Positions 1 to 8,921 are shown, counted from the stretch's first letter. The stretch is DNA of 18,736 nucleotides from BRH-c54 sp036567945 (GCA_036567945.1 DATCTM010000007.1:1-18736); one strand, 5' to 3'. Translations and numbers: made by a program. Notes: generated by a model from the letters alone, not told the origin.

Positions 1-29
1 TCTTCTATCATTTTCAAAATTTTATATAT

Positions 30-63
30 AAAAAAAGCATCCACCAATTAAGGCGGATGCTTT
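30..63 (-). terminator. Intrinsic terminator of the PorE-like gene
   Basis: On the minus strand a stem starting AAAGCATCC pairs with GGATGCTTT around a short TTAATT loop. One internal position is a G-U wobble. The stem runs directly into seven T residues. It lies about 20 bases past the stop codon of the gene ending at 82, as expected for Rho-independent termination. Confidence 0.85.
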
Positions 64-81
64 AAGTATTATGTAAGAAAA

Positions 82-2076
82 CTAGTTTTCTTTAGGAGTA
101 GCATTTTTAGGAACAAAGTCTGTGCTTATTACTTTAAAGTCAGTTCTTCTATTTCTTTGATGTGCTTCTTCTTTCTCTTCGTTAGTTTTCAACCCATTAA
201 TGTACTTCTCATCTAACAAAGTTCCATCAGGCATTTTTAATGGTTCATCCTCACCCATACCTTTAGCCTTAATTCTGTCTGGATCAATTCCTTTTTCTTT
301 CACTAAGTAATCCACACAAGATTGAGCTCTTCTTTGAGAAAGTGCTTGGTTGTATTTTGCACTACCTCTAAAATCCGTATGAGAACGTAATTGAATTACA
401 ATATTTGGGTTCTCAACCATAATATCATATAAGTAATTTAAAGAATCTTTTGAGTTAGGTTTTAAATCAGCTTTATTATACTCATACTCAATTAAAGGAA
501 GTTTGATAACTGTATTTTTAACAGGCTGTAATAAATACTCATGAACAAAAGTTCTAGAGTCATTTAAACCTACAGTAGTTTCTTTTCCTTTAGCAATCAA
601 ATAATCTTTTTGTGTTACCACTAAAGAATATGATGTATTTGGATTGATATATCTATCAGCACCATTTTCAGCAAAAGTAAAGAATCCGGCAGCATCAGTA
701 GTAACTTCAGCACTACTTCCATCAGTTCCTACTAATTTAATAGTTGCATTAGCTAAAGGTTCTGAAGTTTCTAAATCTTTCACAGTCCCTTCTATAGCAA
801 ATACTAATGGTGGCAAATAGAACTCCCAAATATCATCTCCACCTTTTCCACCTTCTCTACTAGAAGTAAAGAAACCTCTTTCTTTATCTCCGTCAAATGT
901 AATTCCAAAATCGTGTGCTGATGAATTCATTGGATATTTTAAATTCTCAATATTTCCCCATTGGTTTACACCTTTATTTTCAGCTTTAAACATATCTAAA
1001 CCTCCCATTCCAGGATGTCCAGTTGAAGAAAAGTATAAGTCTCCGTTATCTTTTAAGTAAGGAAACATTTCATCTCCTTGAGTATTAATTTCACCACCTA
1101 AATTAGTTGGCTCAGACCAAGTTTTTGCTTTTTTATCGTAAGTAATATACCATAAATCTCTTCCTCCTTGTCCTCCTGGCATATCAGAAGCAAAAACCAA
1201 GGTGTTTTCATCTAAAGAAATTGCCGGATGACCAATAGCAAAAGTATCTGTACCTATAGGTATTAATTCTGCATCCCCCCATTTTTGTCCTGCTTTTTTA
1301 GCAGAATAGATTCCACATCCCATAATACCATTTTTCTCTACACCACATCTAGTAAAGTATATTGTGTTTCTTTTTTCGTTTAACACAGATGCTCCTTCAC
1401 TTGCAGGAGAGTTTACTGTTTCATTTAATGGTGTAGGCTCACTCCATTTTCCATTTTTATCTCTTTTTGTGCTATAGATATCAGAAAAATTCATTCCTGT
1501 AACTTGAGAAACCTCTGTACCTACAGAACCTTGTCTTGTTGATGTAAAATAAATCTCTTCGTTTTTTCTATCTGCATAAGTTGGAGCAAAATCATAATCT
1601 TCAGAGTTAATCTGTGGCATTGGGTTCACTATAGTTCTAGTCGGATTGTCCATCCACTTTTTAGCTTCTTCACTGGACTTAATACCTATATCAGCTCTTT
1701 TATCGTTAGGTGCTGCTGCTTTATATTTTTCATATTCTACTATGGCATCTTCATATCTACCTTCAGATTTATAAATGTTTGCTATATATAAATATGCCAA
1801 AGGGTTATCATGTTTAGCTTTAATAGATTTTTCATACCAAACAGCCGCTTGTTTTCCATCTTCTTTTAACCTGTAACATTCTGCAATTTGAAATAAAATC
1901 TCTGCTTTAACATCATTTTTGCTTTCTTTAGTGTATGCTTTTTTATACATCTCAATTGCTTGATAATACTTATAACCACTAAATGCAACATCAGCTTCTT
2001 TCTTGTAATCCTTTTGGGCACTAGCTGCTGCACTGAATAAAATGATAGTTAATAGAGTAAATAAAATCTTTTTCAT
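82..2076 (-). CDS. PorE-like envelope protein: TPR, PD40 propeller, CRD and OmpA domain
   Basis: The predicted product is a 664-residue exported protein. The ATG at 2076 is chosen over an in-frame upstream ATG (2136) because it gives a clean signal peptide (MKKILFTLLTIILFSAAASA, cut before Q21). Domains in order are TPR helices (about 25-145), WD40/PD40 propeller repeats (about 150-430, with recurring IYFTS, LVFASD, LYFSS and GGRDLWY/GGLDMF/GGDDIWE blades), a carboxypeptidase-regulatory-like beta sandwich (about 435-530) and an OmpA C-terminal peptidoglycan-binding domain (about 545-650). The OmpA domain keeps the SHTD aspartate, the LSQRRA arginine and a terminal RNRRTDF motif. This order and length match PorE (PG1058), a type IX secretion component that ties the machinery to peptidoglycan. 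Bacteroidota carry several paralogues of this layout, so PorE identity is an inference while the domain calls are firm. The gene has its own terminator and stands apart from the upstream glutamine synthetase gene. Confidence 0.85.
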   Translation of the reverse strand: MKKILFTLLTIILFSAAASAQKDYKKEADVAFSGYKYYQAIEMYKKAYTKESKNDVKAEILFQIAECYRLKEDGKQAAVWYEKSIKAKHDNPLAYLYIANIYKSEGRYEDAIVEYEKYKAAAPNDKRADIGIKSSEEAKKWMDNPTRTIVNPMPQINSEDYDFAPTYADRKNEEIYFTSTRQGSVGTEVSQVTGMNFSDIYSTKRDKNGKWSEPTPLNETVNSPASEGASVLNEKRNTIYFTRCGVEKNGIMGCGIYSAKKAGQKWGDAELIPIGTDTFAIGHPAISLDENTLVFASDMPGGQGGRDLWYITYDKKAKTWSEPTNLGGEINTQGDEMFPYLKDNGDLYFSSTGHPGMGGLDMFKAENKGVNQWGNIENLKYPMNSSAHDFGITFDGDKERGFFTSSREGGKGGDDIWEFYLPPLVFAIEGTVKDLETSEPLANATIKLVGTDGSSAEVTTDAAGFFTFAENGADRYINPNTSYSLVVTQKDYLIAKGKETTVGLNDSRTFVHEYLLQPVKNTVIKLPLIEYEYNKADLKPNSKDSLNYLYDIMVENPNIVIQLRSHTDFRGSAKYNQALSQRRAQSCVDYLVKEKGIDPDRIKAKGMGEDEPLKMPDGTLLDEKYINGLKTNEEKEEAHQRNRRTDFKVISTDFVPKNATPKEN

Positions 2077-2147
2077 GTTGATAGTTTTAGTTTCCTTTGA
2101 ATTCGCTAAAATATAAAATATATTAGTATTAATCAAAATATGTTCGA

Positions 2148-2155
2148 CAAAAATA
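2148..2155 (-). promoter_or_regulatory. Candidate -7 promoter element for the PorE-like gene
   Basis: The minus strand reads TATTTTTG, matching the Bacteroidota -7 consensus TAnnTTTG, about 70 bases before the start codon at 2076. No TTG was found at the usual -33 spacing. The region is very A/T rich, so a chance match is possible. Confidence 0.3.
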
Positions 2156-2226
2156 TATTATTTTTTATTTTTTATCTCATTTCTGTCATTTTTTTTAAAA
2201 ACAACAGATAGTTAAGCTATTAAATA

Positions 2227-4407
2227 TTATTTAGTAAACAACATTTCTCTCAATTTAGGCAAAGGCCACATGGTATCATCTATCATCAATTCTAACTTAT
2301 CTGAATGATATTTAATTTCATCAAAATAGGGTTTTACCTTGTCGCAATAAGCCAAGGCTTTCTTTTCTGGACTTTCTATTTTGTTAGCTAATTTTCTTTC
2401 TTCCAACATTTCATCCGTTTTTTGCTTAATGGTATTAACATGCAACGATAATTGTTTAAGCACATCTCTTTGTGTTGAAGTCATTCCCTTACTTTCCTTA
2501 CCAAAAACTTCATCCATACCTTTAATATTTTGCAACAGTACATTTTGATACTTAAATGCTGTCGGCAAAATATGATTTCTTGCAATATCACCTAACACTC
2601 TTGATTCTATTTGAAGTTTTAAAATGTAATTTTCCAATTCTATTTCATACCTGGCCTCTAATTCTTTTTCAGTAAAAACTTCTAATTCAGCAAATAATTT
2701 TTTAGTATCTTTATCCACCATAGTTTTAATGGCCCTTGGTGTATCTTTAAGATTAGACAACCCTCTTCTTTCAGCTTCCTTTACCCATTCATCACCATAA
2801 CCATTACCTTCAAACCGAATTGCTTTCGATTCTTTAATTAATCGCTGTAACTCCTTAATGATAGCTTCATCTTTCTTAACCCCCTTGCTAATAGCAGCAT
2901 CTACGGATTTCTTAAATTCATTAAGTTGTTTTGCAATTATGGCATTAAGAGCTATCATCGCACTTGCACAGTTTGCAGATGAACCAACAGCTCTAAATTC
3001 AAATTTATTTCCTGTAAATGCAAATGGAGAAGTTCTATTTCTATCCGTATTATCTAGTAATATTTGAGGGATTTTTCCAATACTCAACTTTAATTCGGTC
3101 TTATCTTCAGGAGTCATTTTTCCTGCCTTTACGTTTTTCTCAATATTATCTAACATTTGTGTTAATTGAGAACCAATAAATACAGACATGATTGCCGGAG
3201 GCGCTTCATTAGCTCCTAACCTGTGATCATTACCTGCAGTAGCGATGCTCGCTCGTAAAATATCTGCATTATCATAAATTGCTTTAATCGTATTCACGAA
3301 AAAAGTCAAAAATCTTAAATTAGTTTTAGGGTTTTTTCCTGGAGAGAGTAAGTTAACACCAGTATTGGTACTTAATGACCAGTTATTATGTTTTCCTGAA
3401 CCATTTACAGATTTAAATGGTTTTTCGTGAAATAAAATTCTGAAATCGTGCTTTCTTGCAATTTTCTCCATTATATCCATCAACAACAAATTATGATCGT
3501 TTGCTAAGTTGGTCTCTTCAAACATTGGAGCACACTCAAATTGATTTGGTGCAACCTCATTATGTCTCGTTGTTACAGGGATTCCTAATTTTAAAGATTC
3601 TATCTCAAATTCTTTCATAAATGCTACGACACGCTCACTAATTGACCCAAAATAATGATCGTCCAACTGCTGTCCTTTAGCAGGGTTATGCCCTACCAAA
3701 GCCCTTCCTGCCATCATGATATCCGGACGGGCATTAAACAAAGAAGAGTCTATTAAAAAATATTCTTGCTCCCAACCCAAACTCGCATTTACTTTATTTA
3801 CATCTTTATCAAAATATTGACAAACAGCAGTCGCTGCCTTATCAACTGCGTGCAAAGCTTTCAATAAAGGCATTTTGTAATCTAACGCCTCCCCTGTATA
3901 TGCAATAAATACGGTTGGAATACACAAAGTTCTCCCTATAATAAAAGCGGGAGATGTTGGATCCCAAGCTGTATAACCTCTTGCCTCAAATGTATTTCTT
4001 ATTCCACCATTGGGAAAGCTTGATGCATCAGGTTCTTGTTGAATAAGATTATCACCATCAAATCTTTCTATCCCTCTTCCTCCACTAATTGGCGTGAAAA
4101 ATGAATCGTGCTTTTCTGCTGTAGCTCCTGTCAATGGCTGAAACCAGTGCGTATAATGAGTTACTTTTTTTGTTAATGCCCAATCTTTCATTGAAGAAGC
4201 TACCTGACTAGCTATATTCCTATCTATTCTTGTCCCTTCATTAATTGAAGCCATTACACTTTCATAAGCTTCTTTAGGAAGAAATTCTCTCATTTTTTCC
4301 TGTGTAAACACGTTAGTAGCATAAAACTCTGAGATTTTATCTGATGGGTATTCAACATGTTTAGGTGTTCTTTTCAAAACATCATTTAAAGCATTAAATC
4401 GAAGCAT
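2227..4407 (-). CDS. glnN: Type III glutamine synthetase (GlnN)
   Basis: Glutamine synthetase joins ammonia to glutamate at the cost of ATP, giving glutamine; it is a cytosolic nitrogen-assimilation enzyme. The 726-residue length and absence of a signal peptide fit the large GSIII class typical of Bacteroidota and some cyanobacteria, not the roughly 450-residue GSI. Visible landmarks are GGIRNTFEARGYTAWDPTSP (about 134-153) in the GSIII N-terminal region, the metal-binding GWEQEYFLID block (about 211-220, E213/E215), RHNEVAPNQFECAP (about 281-294), the ATP-site NGSGKHNNWS (about 335-344), a LGANEAPPA loop and FEGNGYGDEW near the C-terminal domain. The family forms dodecamers. The gene is monocistronic by position: a terminator separates it from the upstream gene and 150 A/T-rich bases separate it from the next. 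No nitrogen regulator or transporter gene is adjacent. Confidence 0.97.
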   Translation of the reverse strand: MLRFNALNDVLKRTPKHVEYPSDKISEFYATNVFTQEKMREFLPKEAYESVMASINEGTRIDRNIASQVASSMKDWALTKKVTHYTHWFQPLTGATAEKHDSFFTPISGGRGIERFDGDNLIQQEPDASSFPNGGIRNTFEARGYTAWDPTSPAFIIGRTLCIPTVFIAYTGEALDYKMPLLKALHAVDKAATAVCQYFDKDVNKVNASLGWEQEYFLIDSSLFNARPDIMMAGRALVGHNPAKGQQLDDHYFGSISERVVAFMKEFEIESLKLGIPVTTRHNEVAPNQFECAPMFEETNLANDHNLLLMDIMEKIARKHDFRILFHEKPFKSVNGSGKHNNWSLSTNTGVNLLSPGKNPKTNLRFLTFFVNTIKAIYDNADILRASIATAGNDHRLGANEAPPAIMSVFIGSQLTQMLDNIEKNVKAGKMTPEDKTELKLSIGKIPQILLDNTDRNRTSPFAFTGNKFEFRAVGSSANCASAMIALNAIIAKQLNEFKKSVDAAISKGVKKDEAIIKELQRLIKESKAIRFEGNGYGDEWVKEAERRGLSNLKDTPRAIKTMVDKDTKKLFAELEVFTEKELEARYEIELENYILKLQIESRVLGDIARNHILPTAFKYQNVLLQNIKGMDEVFGKESKGMTSTQRDVLKQLSLHVNTIKQKTDEMLEERKLANKIESPEKKALAYCDKVKPYFDEIKYHSDKLELMIDDTMWPLPKLREMLFTK

Positions 4408-4433
4408 TTTTTAAATTTTTATAGTTATGCTGA

Positions 4434-4441
4434 CAAAAGTA
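4434..4441 (-). promoter_or_regulatory. Candidate -7 promoter element for glnN
   Basis: The minus strand reads TACTTTTG, an exact match to TAnnTTTG, 27 bases before the glnN start codon. This implies a leader of about 20 bases. No convincing -33 TTG is seen at the usual spacing. The element lies between the upstream terminator and the gene, as expected for an independent unit. Confidence 0.45.
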
Positions 4442-4547
4442 TTACTTTTTTAGACCCCTAATTAAATTTTTATATATATTTTTATCAACACCCCCTAAAT
4501 TTTTGTTATAAAACAAGAATTAATAGCCAACAACACAAAGTAACCCT

Positions 4548-4587
4548 AAAAAAAGAGGGGTAAAAATATTTTTACCCCTCTTTTTTT
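4548..4587 (-). terminator. Perfect 40-base palindromic terminator
   Basis: Two 20-base arms are exact reverse complements. They begin with seven A, pass through GAGGGG and CCCCTC, and end with seven T. The transcript therefore forms a G/C-centred hairpin followed by a U tract on either strand. It lies about 27 bases past the stop of the minus-strand gene ending at 4615 and most likely terminates that gene, insulating glnN from it. Confidence 0.92.
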
Positions 4588-4614
4588 ATTTTTTCCCACT
4601 ACTTAATATAAGAA

Positions 4615-5790
4615 TTATTCAATTTCTTGAATTTCTACTCTCATATTTTTTAATGGATCATTCTTATCTGCCGGCTCATCAGCACCTTTCATCTCTCTTT
4701 CTATACGTTCTTTAGCCACTCCTTTAGATAAAAAGTATTTATATACAGAAGCTAATCGCTTACTATCTAATCTTTCTTCTTTTTCAGAAGCATCGTTATG
4801 ACCAATCATCTTTATTTTAACACTTTTATTAGCTTTTAAATAATCAATAATTTTATCAATATATTCAACACTTTCATCAATAGCATAAGAATTAGCTAGA
4901 AATGATATATTCACATCATTCAAATTTTCTATTTTACCTGAAACTGACGGTGTATTGGCATTAACCACATCTCCATGCGTCCCTACAATTTTCACCTTAT
5001 TTGCTGACGGGTCATCATCACTACTAAAATTTCTACTAACTGTCTCAACATTCTTCATTGAAGGATCGGTATCACAATCGCACTCTCTTGGTTTATCTGT
5101 CTCAACAACAGAAATATTATCTACATAATAATAAGCATCATATAGTTGTGGTTTCGAGAAACCTCTTGGTCTTTTTACTTTTTCAAGCTTTAACGCTTCA
5201 TCTGGAGTAAAATTACCAATGGTTAAAAACTCTTCATCTCCTTCAGCAGTAAAAACACCACATACAGGCACCCAATAAAACTGTTGTTCATACATTTTAA
5301 GTTTCTTACTTATAATTTGTTTTTCAACTTTTAAAATATCTGTATTATTCGCAGAAATTGCATTTTTAGTTATTGTCATACCAATGTGACTAGTTGCATA
5401 CTTTGACAAATCAGCCAAACTAACATTCATAGTTACACAATACTTCTTTCCAGCCTCTAATTTTTCTTTTAATTGAACTTGTAAATAACTTCTTGGCTCT
5501 TTATTTTTATAGCTATAAGCCATAAATCCTGCATAATTATCACCCGACATTGGCTTTTCTTCTCCATAAGCATTTGCCGGAGCACCAACATTTCCATTTT
5601 TAGTATCTTTGGTGTATAAATCTGCCGGAGCCAAGGTAGGAGAAACCCATGGTGTTGCCATATTTATTTGTCCTTCTTCTTTTACCTTCTTTTCTATTTG
5701 CTGAAAATCATGATTTGGAACCAAGTTCTCTTGAGCAAAACTTATTCCTACCATTCCTATCAAACTTAATAAACTGACTATTTTTTTCAT
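4615..5790 (-). CDS. Secreted OmpA-family protein with an N-terminal beta-sandwich-like domain
   Basis: The predicted product is a 391-residue exported protein with signal peptide MKKIVSLLSLIGMVGISFAQ (cut near residue 20). Residues about 21-230 look like a beta-rich galactose-binding-type domain: it opens ENLVPNHDFQ, has WVSPTLAPADLY and MSGDNYAGFM, and closes with YYYVDNISVVE, a pattern common in Bacteroidota secreted proteins. A short Cys-Asp linker (CDCD, about 237-240) and a low-complexity stretch lead to a C-terminal OmpA-like domain (about 290-391). There GHND supplies the aspartate (D333), LDSKRLASVYKYF the arginine (R345), and NMRVEI (about 382-387) replaces the usual NRRVEI. These residues normally bind diaminopimelate in peptidoglycan, so an anchor between outer membrane or periplasm and the cell wall is inferred. 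The ligand of the N-terminal domain is unknown. It has its own terminator downstream. Confidence 0.85.
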   Translation of the reverse strand: MKKIVSLLSLIGMVGISFAQENLVPNHDFQQIEKKVKEEGQINMATPWVSPTLAPADLYTKDTKNGNVGAPANAYGEEKPMSGDNYAGFMAYSYKNKEPRSYLQVQLKEKLEAGKKYCVTMNVSLADLSKYATSHIGMTITKNAISANNTDILKVEKQIISKKLKMYEQQFYWVPVCGVFTAEGDEEFLTIGNFTPDEALKLEKVKRPRGFSKPQLYDAYYYVDNISVVETDKPRECDCDTDPSMKNVETVSRNFSSDDDPSANKVKIVGTHGDVVNANTPSVSGKIENLNDVNISFLANSYAIDESVEYIDKIIDYLKANKSVKIKMIGHNDASEKEERLDSKRLASVYKYFLSKGVAKERIEREMKGADEPADKNDPLKNMRVEIQEIE

Positions 5791-5912
5791 GTTTTTTATT
5801 TTATAGATATTTCAAATTACTTCCCAAATTTTGTTCCGAAATTACAAATTTCCATTTATTTTCACAAAATGTGTTCAATATTAGTGTCCAACAAAATATA
5901 AACAACAAAAGA

Positions 5913-5936
5913 AAAGGCCGCCCGAAGGCGACCTTT
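5913..5936 (-). terminator. UUCG-loop intrinsic terminator of the TPR/PD40/SPOR gene
   Basis: The minus-strand transcript reads AAAGGUCGCC, a UUCG tetraloop, then GGCGGCCUUU followed by UCUUUU. This is a 10-pair stem with one G-U wobble and a very stable loop. It lies about 28 bases past the stop codon at 5964 and within the gap before the next minus-strand gene. Confidence 0.85.
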
Positions 5937-5963
5937 CTCTTGGATTTTATAATCAAAAAACTA

Positions 5964-8804
5964 TTAATTAATCTTCTTTTGATAAAAATTTTGTTCAATT
6001 AATTCTTCTAACAACATTCTTTTACCATTATAAAATGGAGTAATCCAAGCATCTGTTTGACCCGCTTGAATAATTTTTTGTCTCAACCCTTCTGCTTCAC
6101 CAATCTTATCAAAATTACCTTGAGTAAACCTAGTAATTCCGTCAGGATAATTATTAATTTCAGGCTTTCCGAATTGTTTTAAATGGTTCCATTTATAGTT
6201 ATCAGGAAAACGATAAGCTGCAATCTGAACCTTAAACACCAACCCATCAGCACAAATATTTCCTGCCAATTTTATCAATTTATTATAAATTATTTTATCA
6301 TTTAAGTCTTTACCTCTAAAATCAGAAAAATCTATAAACTCCATTCCTTCACCACAAGGCGTAGTTTTTTGATACTCTTCCAAAGTTTTTCTTTGACCGA
6401 AAACAAAAACAGTTACAAAAGCATCTTCAGCTTCTTTTTCTTTTTCTCTTAACATTTCTCTAAATGCTTCAGCATCGGCTAAAGTTTCAAAAGGACCAAA
6501 CGTATATCTAATGGTTCCATCAGGATAGGTTTTAGCAGTAATATTTCCATATTTTTCAAGATATCCTAATTTAAAATCAGCAGGGTCTTTTACAGCTCCG
6601 ATTTCAACTTTAAACGTAAGACCAGTAATTGTTTTTTCTCTTGCGTTTACTAAATCTTCACTTTTTAAATCCACTTCACCATCTTCTGTTAACTCTTTAG
6701 CTTTTTTCTCTTCTTCTGTCATAGCAATTTCTTCTTCCACCTTATCTTTTTGTGTAATTTTTTCATGTAAAGAAATTTCCTCATTATAATCGTTTCTATG
6801 AAACTCATTTGGATAATGTTGGTATAAGGTTTTTTCCACCCCATCATCATCTACTTTAATATTCATAGATGTAATAGTTGAATCTTGTTGAGACAACCTA
6901 CTTCTAAACAACTCCGCTTCCAATAATGTTTTAAACGGACCAATAACCACTTCATCTGTTCCTGTTTTTACCATAGAACGCTCTGCCACTCCTTTTACAT
7001 TTTTAACTTTTTCAATATCTGTTGGCTCTATATAGTACTCTACACCCTCAATCTCGTCACTACCTTTATTATTTAACACTTTTTTAAATGCTGTTTCAAC
7101 ATAGCCTTCTTTGGTATTTTCATACTTATACTTTTCTATTTGAGTATCAATTTTTCCTTGTAACTCATCTTCATCATCAGTAACAGAAACACCCTCTACT
7201 TCTTCTTTAGAATATAACTCAAAATCGTGCTCCACTTGAACATATGTTTCTAAATCTTCAATATCCAAATAATCTATTTTAGTTTCATACCCCTCTACTT
7301 CAATAGCAATTTTATATTTATTACCCGGAGTTAATGCCAACATATACTTCCCTGTACTTGAGTTTGATTTATACTTTCCTGCTAATTCTCCGGTTTTATC
7401 GTTAGTTACTGTAATGTCGGCTTCAACAGGCTCTCCATTGGCTTTTGTAACCCCAACAACCAATGCTAAAATTGGTCGTTTCCCAAAATGACCGGGAGAA
7501 ACTGTATAAATATTATGTGTACCATTTCCCGTTCTTCCTGATGATGAATAATAACCTGTTTTTGCATCTGCAGAAAGTACATAAAACCTATCATCATCTA
7601 TAGTATTTACCGGATAACCTACATTTGTAGGAGTTTCCCAACCCTCATCAGTTAAATAGGTATAAAAGATATCATACCCCCCCATGCTTAACCCTCCTTT
7701 AGAACTAAAGTATAAGGTTCTTCCATCTGGGTGAATAAACGGTGCGTCTTCATCAAATTTTGTATTTATTTCAGCGCCTAAATTTTTAATATTCCCCCAA
7801 GAACCATCTGGTTGTAGCGTGGCCGAATATAAATCTCTACCTCCCATACCACCTTCTCTACTACTAGAAAAATAAAGAGTTTTACCATCACCAGTCATTG
7901 TAGCACTTCCTTCCCAAGCTTCTGTATTTACTTCTCCTCTCAGCTTAACTGGTTTCGACCATGTTTCTCCTTCTAAGTTACTTATATAAATATCTCCATT
8001 GTCTTTTTTGGTCTGTTTATAAATAAACAATTGTTGCCCATCTACCGAAAGTCCTACAGAAGCATCATGTCTATTAGTATTAATATTATCACCAATACTT
8101 TCAGGCTCCAACCATCTATCTCCTAATTTATGAGCAATCATTATATCTTCATAATACTGACCATAAGGATCAGGCTTCCCTGATGCGTTTTGCAAACCTC
8201 CTTTACTTCTACTACCCCTATAAGTAAATATCAACATAGATTCATCAGGAGTAATAACAGGAACATATTCCGAGAAAAGTGAATTGATAGGAGTTCCTAT
8301 ATCTTCTATCTCAACCTTAATACTATCTTTTACATATACTTTAGCATTATCACAATATATAATATTTTGCTTTGCCATAGCTTTTGATTGCTCGTCAATA
8401 TCCTCAGATTTTAAATACTTTTCAAAATATTCTTTTGCTTTGTCAAATTGATGATTTGCAGCATAAGCTCTTCCTAAATAATTATTTACTAAGTCAAAAT
8501 CAGGATTGATTTTGCGAACCTCTTCTAATTTTTGAATCGCTAATGCTTTTTTATCCTTAAAATAAGTGTAACAAATTCCTACCATTAATTTAAAATAGGG
8601 ATCTTCGGGCTTATTTGCCTCTAATTTTTCAAATAACTCTGTTGCTTGTGGAATATTTTGCAAATCACCTTCTTCAAAATAAAGCTCTGCATTCTCTATA
8701 AGTTTTTTCTCTTCTTTTGAACTTAATTTTTCTTGAGCCACCAAACTACTGCTAATAAGAAATGTAAAAGCACAAAAACCAATTAATTTACCTACAATAT
8801 TCAT
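5964..8804 (-). CDS. TPR/PD40/CRD envelope protein with C-terminal SPOR-like repeats
   Basis: The predicted product is a 946-residue exported protein. Its signal peptide covers about residues 1-23 (ending SSSLVA before Q24). TPR helices span about 28-150, including AKEYFEKYLKS. PD40 propeller blades span about 170-440 (LIFTYRG, LFIYKQ, LYFSSSREGGMGGRDLYS, LYFSSKGGLSMGGYDIFY). A carboxypeptidase-regulatory/PEGA-like sandwich covers about 445-530. After an acidic linker come three related repeats: about 588-660 (GPFKTLLEAELFRSRL), 727-810 (FKVEIGAV...GPFETLADAEAFREML) and 855-935 (FKVQIAAY...GNFDKIGEAEGLRQKI). FKVQIAA plus the GPF-EAE-R-L block resembles SPOR domains, which bind glycan strands lacking peptide stems. 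The first half matches the PorE-like protein in this window, but the OmpA anchor is replaced. A role as an envelope scaffold, perhaps tied to secretion or gliding, is inferred. It is transcribed divergently from the M16 peptidase gene. Confidence 0.85.
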   Translation of the reverse strand: MNIVGKLIGFCAFTFLISSSLVAQEKLSSKEEKKLIENAELYFEEGDLQNIPQATELFEKLEANKPEDPYFKLMVGICYTYFKDKKALAIQKLEEVRKINPDFDLVNNYLGRAYAANHQFDKAKEYFEKYLKSEDIDEQSKAMAKQNIIYCDNAKVYVKDSIKVEIEDIGTPINSLFSEYVPVITPDESMLIFTYRGSRSKGGLQNASGKPDPYGQYYEDIMIAHKLGDRWLEPESIGDNINTNRHDASVGLSVDGQQLFIYKQTKKDNGDIYISNLEGETWSKPVKLRGEVNTEAWEGSATMTGDGKTLYFSSSREGGMGGRDLYSATLQPDGSWGNIKNLGAEINTKFDEDAPFIHPDGRTLYFSSKGGLSMGGYDIFYTYLTDEGWETPTNVGYPVNTIDDDRFYVLSADAKTGYYSSSGRTGNGTHNIYTVSPGHFGKRPILALVVGVTKANGEPVEADITVTNDKTGELAGKYKSNSSTGKYMLALTPGNKYKIAIEVEGYETKIDYLDIEDLETYVQVEHDFELYSKEEVEGVSVTDDEDELQGKIDTQIEKYKYENTKEGYVETAFKKVLNNKGSDEIEGVEYYIEPTDIEKVKNVKGVAERSMVKTGTDEVVIGPFKTLLEAELFRSRLSQQDSTITSMNIKVDDDGVEKTLYQHYPNEFHRNDYNEEISLHEKITQKDKVEEEIAMTEEEKKAKELTEDGEVDLKSEDLVNAREKTITGLTFKVEIGAVKDPADFKLGYLEKYGNITAKTYPDGTIRYTFGPFETLADAEAFREMLREKEKEAEDAFVTVFVFGQRKTLEEYQKTTPCGEGMEFIDFSDFRGKDLNDKIIYNKLIKLAGNICADGLVFKVQIAAYRFPDNYKWNHLKQFGKPEINNYPDGITRFTQGNFDKIGEAEGLRQKIIQAGQTDAWITPFYNGKRMLLEELIEQNFYQKKIN

Positions 8805-8894
8805 TTTTCCTGATTTATGGAATTATTACAATGCTAAAATATAGTAAAATAAGAAATTTGCTAGTAATCAAACTTTTCACTTATCAACCGAGTT

Positions 8895-8921
8895 ATTAAC
8901 AATAATTTAAATATTGTTAAT
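8895..8921. repeat. Perfect 10-bp inverted repeat between divergent genes
   Basis: ATTAACAATA and TATTGTTAAT are exact reverse complements separated by seven bases (ATTTAAA). The dyad lies between the divergently transcribed TPR/PD40/SPOR gene (start 8804) and the M16 gene (start 8964). It sits just upstream of the candidate -7 element at 8948, where an operator would act. There is no T run, so it does not look like a terminator. Operator function is inference only. Confidence 0.45.

Noticed and set aside
2858..3067. Plus-strand open frame of 69 codons inside glnN
   Set aside because: It lies antisense to a strongly conserved part of glutamine synthetase and has no recognisable protein features.
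5801..5998. Minus-strand 65-codon open frame between two genes
   Set aside because: It overlaps the 3' end of the SPOR-tailed gene and runs through its terminator; no domain or start context supports it.
8882..8890. TTATCAACC, resembling a DnaA box, near an A/T-rich dyad
   Set aside because: It is a single imperfect match with no dnaA gene or box cluster nearby, so an origin is not supported.
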